A stretch of DNA of 64,000 nt, from positions 26,205-90,204 of the forward strand of contig CAYQQU010000014.1 in the NCBI GenBank assembly GCA_964419545.1, given 5' to 3'. Positions 18,286 through 26,138 of the stretch are shown here, piece after piece. The position numbers and the translations under genes are program-made. Origin of the DNA: CAYQQU01 sp964419545. GTDB taxonomy: Bacteria; Bacteroidota; Bacteroidia; Chitinophagales; Saprospiraceae. The notes below the pieces were generated by a model. That model ran no database searches, was not told the origin of the DNA, and saw nothing but the letters and a program-made list of their open reading frames with translations. Position 1 is the stretch's first letter; each line of letters opens with the position of its first letter.

Positions 18286-20502
18286 CTAAAACTGATTGAT
18301 CAAGGTCACTTTGGAAATAAACTGCTGTTCCTGGAAAGGTTCGTTCAGGCCGTCGATCTGCGTATCATTGAAAACGAGATAGACAAAAGAAAGCGGCCGG
18401 TATTCCCAACTCGCCCGGATGTTCCAACGGCCCTGTTCGTCGAAGGAATTGTATTGATAAAAAGCGGAAAGCTGCAAACGGGGATTCAGGGCAAAACGGG
18501 CCCCCAGGGTGGTCAGGTGCGTTTGCAAGTCCCGGCGATCCGCCCCGAGGTCTCGCAGATCGTTGTATTCGTAATCGGCCGTAAAGGCGGCGTGAACGGA
18601 AGGTGCGAAGCGCAGCCCGGCGTTGATCGTTGTGCGCCGGCCGTTGTAAAACCGCCCCCAGTTGACGCTGCCCGATCCGGACAGGCGGGCGGATTGGTCG
18701 GTGTTGAAGTTAACTTGCTGCCGGGTGAAAAAATAGCGGCGGCGCTCGATAGGCAGGCCCAGAGGAGCAAAATCGAAATTGATGTTTTGCCAGGTAGGAA
18801 AAATAGCGTACTGCAAAAAACTGCCGTTGGTGAAAATCAGATACACCGGAAAGAGGTAAATATTCCCTTGTTGGAAGCGCCCCGGATCGCCGGCGTCATG
18901 GTAGTAATTGAAAAAAGCGCCGGGATCGAACCGGCGGATCCAGGGGATATTTTTCGGCCGCCAGATGAAATAGCCCCCCGGATTATGCTGGATCACGTTT
19001 TTCTGAAAGACGAAGCCCATATCCGGATTGTAGTTCTCCGTTACGAAGTTGGTCAGCCAACCGAGATAGAACTTGTTGGTGGAATAGCCGGCGAAAAGCC
19101 TTCCCGCCAGGCCCAGTGTGTCGTTGGCATTATCCCTGGAGCCGGAAAGTAAATAGGAAACTGTCAGTTCGTCCTTCGGTCGTATTAACCCGTCCAGGGT
19201 CAGTGTGGTATTGTGGCTCTCGTCGACCTTCAATTCCCGGGAGGTTTCGTCCATGCGATGGGTGAGCATTACGCCTATGTTGTTTTCTTTACCGTAGTTG
19301 TGCAGATAGCGGGCTACGGCAAACGCAGCGGCGGGGGAGTTGGGCGTTTCCGCCTGATGAATCAACAAACCGGCCAGGGCGCGCTTTTCGTTGCGCAGGG
19401 TATATCTGGCGCCGGCGTTGAGCCGTGCGGGTTCGGCGTTGAAATTTCCTTGCAGACCGATGGTCCGGCTGAAAAATGGGACTACCGAACGGTTGTTGGC
19501 GCCGGCCCATATCCCGGAATTCTCCAAAAAGAATTGCCGCCTTTCGGGAAAGAAAATATTGAAGCGTTCCAGGTTATTGACCGCCCGGTCGACGTCCGCC
19601 TGCGCGAAGTCGGTATTGAAAGTCAGATCGAGCACCGAATGGGGCGTGACGGCCCATTTGACATCTCCTCCCAGCTTTACGTCCTGCTTTTCTTCTTTTG
19701 AACGACCGGACTCCACTTGATCGTATTGGTACAAGGCATAAGGCTCGACGCGAATATTTGCGCTCGGCTTGGGTAACTCCAGCCCGCTCAGTTCGGCCGC
19801 ATAAGTCATGCGGTAAGGGGAAAAGGACTGTGGAATAGCGGGGAAAACGGTTTGTTCATAATCCCGGCGCGCCAGTCGGTTGAACGTTATTCCCCATTTA
19901 ACCGTATCCGTTCTTTCGGGACGATCGTATCGTATGGATTTAAAAGGAATGGCGAACTCGGCGTAATACCCGGTATCCGTTTGCTGAGTCCGCACCGACC
20001 ACAAGGCGTTCCAGTCGTTATCGGTATTGCGGTCATTGAAGTTTTGCAGGTCGCGCTGATTGCCGTAAGGGGTGGTCTGGAAGGAAACGCAATATTGTTT
20101 GAGGTTCTGGGCGTCGATCTGGACGCCGAAAATGTCATTCTCTCCCCAGGCGAAATCTCTGCGCAGGTCTTGCACCCTAACCCCTTTCCTGCCTAGTGTG
20201 TCTTTACAAAAAGCACCGATATAAAGGTTTTTTTGATCATAGAGCAGTCTTACCTCCGTAGGATAAAGGTAACTTCCGCCCTGCCGGGGCTCCATTCTGA
20301 AAAAGTCGGCAATGACCGGCGCTTTCCGCCAATCGCTTTCCCGCAGCTCGCCGTCGACGGTGATTTTCCCTTCGGCGCGGACGGCCTGCACGCGGGGCGG
20401 CTGAGCGGGAGGCGGAAAGTTGCCGGAGGTTTGCCCGCAAAGCCCCGTATTCAGCAAACAAGCAACGAAGGTGTAAATCCAGCACCCACGCAGCAAAGTC
20501 AA
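18286..20502 (-). CDS. DUF5916-type protein: CBM9-like domain plus outer-membrane barrel
   Basis: A 738-residue protein. A signal peptide is followed by a carbohydrate-binding-9-like domain (EGKITVDGELRESDWRKAPVI to about 240, with LLYDQKNLYIGAFCKD) and a long beta-strand-rich C-terminal half typical of DUF5916 proteins, probably an outer-membrane barrel. The TTG start overlaps the stop of the upstream lipoprotein gene by 4 bp (TTGA). It is the fifth and last gene of the ABC transporter operon. It may bind or pass a ligand at the outer membrane. Annotated relatives are usually called hydrolases without proof. Confidence 0.7.
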   Translation of the reverse strand: MTLLRGCWIYTFVACLLNTGLCGQTSGNFPPPAQPPRVQAVRAEGKITVDGELRESDWRKAPVIADFFRMEPRQGGSYLYPTEVRLLYDQKNLYIGAFCKDTLGRKGVRVQDLRRDFAWGENDIFGVQIDAQNLKQYCVSFQTTPYGNQRDLQNFNDRNTDNDWNALWSVRTQQTDTGYYAEFAIPFKSIRYDRPERTDTVKWGITFNRLARRDYEQTVFPAIPQSFSPYRMTYAAELSGLELPKPSANIRVEPYALYQYDQVESGRSKEEKQDVKLGGDVKWAVTPHSVLDLTFNTDFAQADVDRAVNNLERFNIFFPERRQFFLENSGIWAGANNRSVVPFFSRTIGLQGNFNAEPARLNAGARYTLRNEKRALAGLLIHQAETPNSPAAAFAVARYLHNYGKENNIGVMLTHRMDETSRELKVDESHNTTLTLDGLIRPKDELTVSYLLSGSRDNANDTLGLAGRLFAGYSTNKFYLGWLTNFVTENYNPDMGFVFQKNVIQHNPGGYFIWRPKNIPWIRRFDPGAFFNYYHDAGDPGRFQQGNIYLFPVYLIFTNGSFLQYAIFPTWQNINFDFAPLGLPIERRRYFFTRQQVNFNTDQSARLSGSGSVNWGRFYNGRRTTINAGLRFAPSVHAAFTADYEYNDLRDLGADRRDLQTHLTTLGARFALNPRLQLSAFYQYNSFDEQGRWNIRASWEYRPLSFVYLVFNDTQIDGLNEPFQEQQFISKVTLINQF

Positions 20503-21224
20503 TGCTTTTTATATGCTACTACCAGGAACCGCGCTTCGGTTTCCCCGATGTTTTCCACAGCGTGCTCACAAGCGTCATGCCAGTGCGCCTCCCCGGCGCG
20601 GAAAGTTTTCTCCGTGGCGTCCTTTTGGTCGGATCGATAGCGGATGGTATAATCCGACAGGGAATAGATGACGCGATTGACGCCGGAATGCATGGGGATG
20701 TTTTCGGAAGGCGCCAGGGAAACCTCAGTAACCCGAAAGTCGTCATTATCGAACCGCATCTTTGCGAAATCATTCGAAAAAGCGTTGACGTCATCCTCCA
20801 GGGTATGGTCGCCGCATTCCGGCAGCGCTTCGGTTTTACGGATGAAAGCCAGCCATTCAGCCGGGCTGTCCCCGCTATTCACCGCCGAATGGGAGCCGGC
20901 TTCGTGTACGTGCACCGCGCCCTCTTCCCAGGTTTTGGCGCCTTGATCCTGGCCCTGCTCAACCCAGTCGATGGTGTAGTCGGAAAGGGAGTAGATCAGG
21001 CGAGCGCCGGCTTTGTGCTCCTTCAGGGCTTCTCCCGGCGCCAGGCTTACTTTGACGACCTTGGCGTAATCGTTTTCAAACAGGTCGATAGGACTGACCG
21101 TTTTTCCGGCGGCCGGGGTTTCCTGCGCCTCAGCTTCTTTTTGAGTTCCGGAGCCGCCGCAGGAAGGCAGGATAAAAAAGCCGGCCAAGCCCAAGATGAG
21201 GAGAAGGGAAGATGCGTTTTTCAT
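20499..21224 (-). CDS. Lipoprotein with tandem cupin repeats
   Basis: A 241-residue protein with a lipoprotein signal (LPSCGG, Cys22). It consists of two homologous halves, each with the sequence pattern VSLAPxE ... RxIYSLSDYTI ... H(V/W)HEA/DA, which is a duplicated cupin-type beta-barrel. The histidines (VHVHEAGSH in repeat 1, AHWHDACEH in repeat 2) are good metal ligands. It overlaps the upstream permease by 4 bp (ATGA). In this operon, under a metal-type operator, a periplasmic metal-binding or metal-sensing role is a reasonable inference. Confidence 0.7.
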   Translation of the reverse strand: MKNASSLLLILGLAGFFILPSCGGSGTQKEAEAQETPAAGKTVSPIDLFENDYAKVVKVSLAPGEALKEHKAGARLIYSLSDYTIDWVEQGQDQGAKTWEEGAVHVHEAGSHSAVNSGDSPAEWLAFIRKTEALPECGDHTLEDDVNAFSNDFAKMRFDNDDFRVTEVSLAPSENIPMHSGVNRVIYSLSDYTIRYRSDQKDATEKTFRAGEAHWHDACEHAVENIGETEARFLVVAYKKH

Positions 21225-22540
21225 GGTTGCGAAAGTTTATGGTGATACTCTAAATACTTTTTTTGGTCAACCTTCACTTCATTCCAAATATCTGATATCA
21301 TAGTCTTGAGTCGTTGATCGATAAGGCTTTGAATATCGGACCGGTATTTAAAAAAGTCCCGATAATGCGTTTCCGTCAGTTGGTTCAGCTTATTTTGGAA
21401 GAAAAGAACAGGGTTCACCCAAAAAGAAGCTGAGATCAGATCATTCCGGCCGGCGTTCTCTGCTTCAACCAGTTTAATGCTGGCTTTAGTAAGTTCATTG
21501 GCCAATCCCCTTAACGATTGATTTCTGGCTATATCCAGACGAATAGAATCTTTCAGAACGGGGCTATCTTTTATTTCAGGGTACAATTCGTTTAGCTTTG
21601 CTTGCAATACCTCGAGCGGCTCGTCGAAAAGCTGCTGACGATCATCTCTTTGGGCGTCAATAAAGCCTAGCATCAGATTCGCAGGCTTTTGAATGCTGAC
21701 CCATTGATGAACAGCGGCCGGCGTTACGAACGCTAGAAGCAGCCAGAGGCCTACCATGATGAGTGCGTTGCTGACGCTTCCCCGCCCAAATTGAATAGCC
21801 AGCAAGTAAAGAGCTGACCAGAAAAGCAGGTATAAAATCAACCAGAAATAGATGCTGAAAAATGTGCCGGCTTTCGCAGCCAATACGCCGGTAAGCATGG
21901 CCCCGTAAAACATCAAAACCAAGAGGACGAAGGCCGTCACCAGCACGTAAAAAACGATGCGGGATAACAGCCAACTTGTTTCTCGGCCCGTTTGCGCGTA
22001 AATCAGATTCAGAAAGCCTTTATCCGCCTCCTCTCCTTTCAGGTTGTAAAGCAGGATCAGCAGCAACAAAGGCATCAGAAACAAAACAGCAAATGAAAAA
22101 TCCAGGGTTCCGGTTTGCAAACGTTCCGGGTTGGCGATTTCCGCCGTTAAATCGGCATCGTAAGGGGTGCTATGCGTGGTAATCCTTTTGTAATAACCAA
22201 ACTGCTCAGATTGCCCGACGCCATACACGATTGCCGGAGAAGGCGTCTTCACGCAATAGGTCGGCGTGTACCATATTGCCCAGAAAGGAGTATTCAAATC
22301 TACCCAGGGGCGATCCGCAGGGCCTTTTTCTCCTCTTTCGTAGTAGGCTAAAGTTTCCTGCAGTTCTTCTTCTACCCCCTCATTGATTTTATTGATCTCC
22401 CCCAACCGAGCATCGAAAAGGAGTTTGCCGTTATGCAAACCGTAAATCGCAGCAGCAGCGAACAAGACAAGCGACACTACCTTGTACGGCGTTCGGATAA
22501 AATGATTCCATTCGTAGCGCAATGTCAGTAAGCTCCTCAT
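21221..22540 (-). CDS. ABC-2 type permease (DUF3526-like), second subunit
   Basis: A 439-residue membrane protein with an N-terminal span (YKVVSLVLFAAAAIYGL), a large periplasmic loop containing NTPFWAIWYTPTYC, then five clustered spans (about 150-290) and a long soluble C-terminal tail. The architecture is that of ABC-2 permeases with DUF3526. It overlaps both neighbours by 4 bp (ATGA), so translation is coupled. It should form a heterodimer with the next permease, driven by the ATPase. Confidence 0.8.
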   Translation of the reverse strand: MRSLLTLRYEWNHFIRTPYKVVSLVLFAAAAIYGLHNGKLLFDARLGEINKINEGVEEELQETLAYYERGEKGPADRPWVDLNTPFWAIWYTPTYCVKTPSPAIVYGVGQSEQFGYYKRITTHSTPYDADLTAEIANPERLQTGTLDFSFAVLFLMPLLLLILLYNLKGEEADKGFLNLIYAQTGRETSWLLSRIVFYVLVTAFVLLVLMFYGAMLTGVLAAKAGTFFSIYFWLILYLLFWSALYLLAIQFGRGSVSNALIMVGLWLLLAFVTPAAVHQWVSIQKPANLMLGFIDAQRDDRQQLFDEPLEVLQAKLNELYPEIKDSPVLKDSIRLDIARNQSLRGLANELTKASIKLVEAENAGRNDLISASFWVNPVLFFQNKLNQLTETHYRDFFKYRSDIQSLIDQRLKTMISDIWNEVKVDQKKYLEYHHKLSQP

Positions 22541-23946
22541 ATTATCTGCAATTTCCTGGCTGCCGAGAGCAATAGCAAAAAGGTGAAAGTCGCCCAGATT
22601 ATTAATAGCGCCAGATCTTTAATATACAAGCTGAAAACCGATGAAAGGGATACGGGGCGGTATTGAAAATCTGGAACAGACCTGAAAAATGCATTATCCG
22701 CTTTCCAGCCCCAGTCGCCTGTTTTTGAACCGCCGTAAGCATGCTTATGGTTCAGCATTTCAATAAACGATCTTCGATAATCTTCCACCTGCAACAAAAA
22801 TTGCTGATGATGTAAATTGTCACTTCCCGCAAACCCCATACTGGCATTTTGCAGGGAAATGAACGGATTGACCAGACCGCCCAGCTGCATCATATTTTTT
22901 TGCCTGGACAGTATGGTGCGGAGATGGCCGAAGTGCTTATCCCACACTTTGTTGCCGTATTCTTCATCGGCTTGCATTAGAATACCGTCGAAATTGATGG
23001 GAAGCTGGGAGAGGCTATCTACGCCGTATTTTTCGAGAATTTGCTGCTCTAATACTTTTTTTCTTTCGTCGGCGGGATTGTGGCCGTCCACCCCCTGCGA
23101 CCGGTCTTCCCGCATGGCGGTCCTGAAATCTTTCCGGCTTGGCAGAGGGTGATTTTTCTCAACAACACTCAGGAGAATATTAGGTAAAAAGACGGTCCAA
23201 ACCACCCAAATGGCCACCATAGCGGTAAGGGAAGCAGTCGGGTTTCGCAATCGGGCGGATAAGTAGACGGTTAATCCACAAAGGATCAAATAATACAAGG
23301 CATAGGAAGAAAAGAGCAAAAGCATCCGGAGCATTTCGTCCCCGGTCAGATTCGCGAGATTTAGAAATACGTGCAACAACACCACTACCGACAATAACGT
23401 CAGCCCATACAACCACACGGCCAGGGCTTTTCCGAATAGGAGTTGCTGAGTACGACCTCCGTGTAAAATCAGCAATTTGATCCGGCCGCTCGTTTTTTCG
23501 TCAGTTAGTGACGAGAAAGCCAGGAAGATCAATAATAATGGAACGATGTACTGCAGTAGAAGCGAACTATCGAGTTTGCCGAATTTGGACGCCATTTTCA
23601 TTTGTGAGGCCTCCGAATAGACGATTTCGTTCTGAACGTGCCCCTCGACCCGCAACACATTGCCCGTTATCCCGTACACGCCCTTATCGAGACTATTCAT
23701 CAACGAAGCCGGTCGGAATACGTAAGTTCCGAAGTGAGCGGCGCTATGGGGGTTCATGGCATCGATGCTCTCCCATTGCTCGCGCAGGTGCCGGCCGGCC
23801 TGCTCGCTTTGGTGTCGTTGTTTTTGGATTTGCCAATTCCCCAGGCTCGTCGCTGCCCCCAAGGCCAAAATGAAAGCAAGTGAAATACGGAAGAACAACT
23901 TGGTTCGCAGTAAATACCGCCATTCATTTTGCAGGATTCGCCACAT
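22537..23946 (-). CDS. ABC-2 type permease (DUF3526-like), first subunit
   Basis: A 469-residue permease with the same layout as its neighbour: one N-terminal span, a periplasmic domain, a cluster of spans including SGRIKLLILHGGRTQQLLFGKALAVW (a coupling-helix-like segment), and a final C-terminal span. It starts 7 bp after the ATPase gene and overlaps the next permease by 4 bp. The substrate cannot be read from sequence. Confidence 0.8.
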   Translation of the reverse strand: MWRILQNEWRYLLRTKLFFRISLAFILALGAATSLGNWQIQKQRHQSEQAGRHLREQWESIDAMNPHSAAHFGTYVFRPASLMNSLDKGVYGITGNVLRVEGHVQNEIVYSEASQMKMASKFGKLDSSLLLQYIVPLLLIFLAFSSLTDEKTSGRIKLLILHGGRTQQLLFGKALAVWLYGLTLLSVVVLLHVFLNLANLTGDEMLRMLLLFSSYALYYLILCGLTVYLSARLRNPTASLTAMVAIWVVWTVFLPNILLSVVEKNHPLPSRKDFRTAMREDRSQGVDGHNPADERKKVLEQQILEKYGVDSLSQLPINFDGILMQADEEYGNKVWDKHFGHLRTILSRQKNMMQLGGLVNPFISLQNASMGFAGSDNLHHQQFLLQVEDYRRSFIEMLNHKHAYGGSKTGDWGWKADNAFFRSVPDFQYRPVSLSSVFSLYIKDLALLIIWATFTFLLLLSAARKLQII

Positions 23947-23952
23947 CGTTTG

Positions 23953-24672
23953 TCAATTTTGCATAAATTGAAGATAGAGCCGTTCCAACTCGTCGGCGGT
24001 CACCTCGTCGGCTTTCAATTCTTTAACCAACTGCCCTTGCTTAAGGATACCGATCCGATGGCATACTTCTCGCACCCGGAAAATATCATGCGAAGCCATT
24101 AGTACCGCTGCTCCTTCGGCAGCCAGCCTTTTCAGGATTTCAGAAAGTTCATTGCTGGCTACCGGATCGAGCCCGCTGGCGGGTTCGTCCAATAAATAAA
24201 CTTTTGCTTTTTTGGCATAAGCTATGGCCACGCCAACTTTTTGACGCATTCCCTTGGAATATTCCGCTAACCTCTTTTGATGCGCTTCGCTCGGAAGGCC
24301 ACAAACGGTAAGAAAATCAGCCAATTCCGTTTTGCGGTATCTCAGGCCGGCCAGGCGGCAAAAGTAATCCAGGTTTTCCAAACCGGACAGATATGGATAC
24401 AGATTCACATTTTCAGGGATATAGCCTATTAGTTTTCGGGCCTCAGCCGGTTGGTCGGCAACATCCCGGCCGTTGACCAAAACCTCACCACTGTCCGGAC
24501 GAATAAAGCCCAAAAGCAAATGAATGCTTGTCGTTTTTCCGGCCCCGTTCGCCCCGAGCAGTCCCAATATCTCTCCTTCATCCACCGCAAGGGTTAAATC
24601 CCTGACGGCTGGATTGCCCTTAAATGATTTGCTTGCGTTTTGAATGCGAATCATCGACCTTGATTTATTCAT
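23953..24672 (-). CDS. ABC transporter ATPase
   Basis: A 239-residue ATP-binding subunit: Walker A GANGAGKT (40-47), an ABC signature variant YSKGMRQ, Walker B VYLLDEPASGLDP, and an H-loop in ASHDIF. It is most like CcmA/NosF/GldA-type ATPases of ABC-2 exporters. The ATG at 24672 abuts the promoter-proximal palindrome. A second ATG at 24654 (MIRIQNASKSFK) is also possible. It is the first gene of a five-gene operon whose promoter carries two metal-regulator palindromes. Confidence 0.9.
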   Translation of the reverse strand: MNKSRSMIRIQNASKSFKGNPAVRDLTLAVDEGEILGLLGANGAGKTTSIHLLLGFIRPDSGEVLVNGRDVADQPAEARKLIGYIPENVNLYPYLSGLENLDYFCRLAGLRYRKTELADFLTVCGLPSEAHQKRLAEYSKGMRQKVGVAIAYAKKAKVYLLDEPASGLDPVASNELSEILKRLAAEGAAVLMASHDIFRVREVCHRIGILKQGQLVKELKADEVTADELERLYLQFMQN

Positions 24673-24725
24673 GCAACATTGTTGCAAACTTAATCAATGG
24701 CCGACAACTATGCAACAACGTTGCA
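24672..24725 (-). promoter_or_regulatory. Promoter with two Fur/Zur-type operators (ABC operon)
   Basis: Operator 1 (24672-24686, TGCAACATTGTTGCA) is a perfect 7-1-7 palindrome. Operator 2 (24711-24725, TGCAACAACGTTGCA) has one mismatch. On the minus strand a -7 box TAAGTTTG (24685-24692) and a -33 TTG (24713-24715) are 20 nt apart, so operator 1 covers the start region and operator 2 the -33 box. This is a classical repressor layout. Confidence 0.75.
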
Positions 24726-24737
24726 ATTAATCAACGC

Positions 24738-24754
24738 AAATAATCCGGGTTAAT
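24738..24754 (+). repeat. Dispersed repeat copy
   Basis: AAATAATCCGGGTTAAT, between the fur-family gene and the ABC operon. It lies close to the operators but is distinct from them. Confidence 0.45.
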
Positions 24755-24770
24755 ATTTGGACAAGCAACT

Positions 24771-25190
24771 TCACGCCCCCGAACAAGCCTCGCAATGCCC
24801 GCGCAGCACCAGCTGCGTATCGGTCACTTCGAAGCCTTCCGGCGGCTTGACCTGCGGCGGCTCCACGCCTTCCAGGCAGAAGGTCTTGCCGCAGTCGTCG
24901 CAGTGAAAATGAGCGTGGTGATCGGCGTGGTGGTGGGTCGTGCATCCTTCGGAGCAGAGGGCGTATTTGGCTTTATCGCCGCCGTCGATGGCGCGGTGGA
25001 TGAGGCCGCGTTCTTCGAAGGTCTTCAGCGTACGGTAGAGGGTGATGCGGTCGATCTCTTCGAAATACCCCTCGATATCGGCGTGGGAAAGCGCTTCGTC
25101 GTGCTGTAAAAAGACGGAAAGTACTTCTTTGCGAATGGCGGTTTTACGCAGGTTGTGGTTTTTCAGTAAATTGAAAATTCGTTCGTCCAT
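24771..25190 (-). CDS. Fur-family metalloregulator, probably Zur-like
   Basis: A 139-residue Fur-superfamily protein. It has an N-terminal winged helix (recognition helix near DRITLYRTLKTFEERGLI), the His-rich hinge TTHHHADHHAHFHCDDC (85-100) and two CxxC pairs (Cys97/100 and Cys133/136) for structural zinc. The 7-1-7 palindromes near the neighbouring genes fit a regulator of this family. TonB-receptor and His-rich lipoprotein targets favour zinc (Zur), but Fur or another metal cannot be excluded. No copy of the operator lies directly before this gene, so self-regulation is not evident. Confidence 0.85.
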   Translation of the reverse strand: MDERIFNLLKNHNLRKTAIRKEVLSVFLQHDEALSHADIEGYFEEIDRITLYRTLKTFEERGLIHRAIDGGDKAKYALCSEGCTTHHHADHHAHFHCDDCGKTFCLEGVEPPQVKPPEGFEVTDTQLVLRGHCEACSGA

Positions 25191-25244
25191 CTTCTCCTTT
25201 TATCCCAGCTAAAATGGGCTTTTTTCTGCTTTTCTGCAAACTGG

Positions 25245-26069
25245 TCAGTTAGAAATACGGGCGCTGAATTCGAGTTGCGCTGCGGCATTGTTGACGCCGT
25301 CGAAGGCGTCGATGAATATGGTGAATTCGCCGGGCTGAACCGTAGCCGGGACCTCGCGGTCTACCGCAAATTCGTAGTCCTTGCCCGCCGTTTCCGGAAA
25401 AGCGAAAGGTTCATCCCAGGTAAAGAGGTTGCCCGAACTTTCGGAGCGATAGGTGAAAACCAACTTCCCGTTGCCGCCTTCGAATAAGGAAAAGTTGTCG
25501 GTCACCCGCCCCCGGAAAGTGATGGTCTCGCCTTTGTTCCAATTGAGCGAGCCGTTGCCGATGTTCGGCTCGTTGAGGGTCAGGACCGGCGGGATGGTAT
25601 CGGTGTCGTTGAGCACCTTGATGCTGAAAAAAGACGCAAAGGGATCTTCGTTGCCGGCCTGGTCGATCACCTGGATCTGGAAATGGTAAGCGCCGGCGGT
25701 GACGTAATCCGGCACGGGGAGCCCGCGTTCGACGGTCTGTTCCAGGCCTTGCAGGTCCTGGATGTCTAGCACCGACCATTCTTCGGTCAGATCCTTATGG
25801 CCGTGACAGTCGAAATTACTATGAATGTCGATCTTGTACTGGGAAAGTCCCTCATCGTCGGTGAAGCGGGCGCGGAAACGCAAGGTGTCGCCCGAGAGCA
25901 CGTGAAAAACCGTCGGCTCCGTCGCTCCGCAAACCTCGTCGGCGGTGGGTTGTGGGGTAAAACTCAGAAATTCCACGGCGGGCGGCGTGTTATCCGGGCT
26001 GTCCTGTACGCATTGCGTAAAGAAAAGGACAAATCCCGCCAGCAATAGATTTAAACCCAATCGACTCAT
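25245..26069 (-). CDS. DUF4625-like lipoprotein of the metal-uptake locus
   Basis: A 274-residue lipoprotein (lipobox LFFTQC) starting at 26069; the open frame to 26120 runs through the operator. Two Ig-like domains follow. The first has DIHSNFDCHGHKD, a His/Cys/Asp-rich segment suited to metal binding and typical of DUF4625 proteins. The second starts near PPVLTLNEP. It is divergent from the TonB receptor gene and shares the operator at 26105 with it. It probably works with the receptor at the cell surface or in the periplasm. Confidence 0.65.
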   Translation of the reverse strand: MSRLGLNLLLAGFVLFFTQCVQDSPDNTPPAVEFLSFTPQPTADEVCGATEPTVFHVLSGDTLRFRARFTDDEGLSQYKIDIHSNFDCHGHKDLTEEWSVLDIQDLQGLEQTVERGLPVPDYVTAGAYHFQIQVIDQAGNEDPFASFFSIKVLNDTDTIPPVLTLNEPNIGNGSLNWNKGETITFRGRVTDNFSLFEGGNGKLVFTYRSESSGNLFTWDEPFAFPETAGKDYEFAVDREVPATVQPGEFTIFIDAFDGVNNAAAQLEFSARISN

Positions 26070-26086
26070 TTTGGTGTTTTTGTTTG

Positions 26087-26134
26087 CAAAGATAACGCTT
26101 ATAGTGCAACGATGTTGCAAATAAACTACTTTTA
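26087..26134. promoter_or_regulatory. Divergent promoter region with Fur/Zur-type operator
   Basis: TGCAACGATGTTGCA (26105-26119) is a 7-1-7 palindrome with one mismatch. For the minus-strand lipoprotein a -7 box TATCTTTG lies at 26094-26087, with the operator just upstream. For the plus-strand TonB gene a possible -7 TACTTTTA lies at 26127-26134, downstream of the operator. One site can therefore control both genes. Confidence 0.7.
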
Positions 26135-26138
26135 CGGG

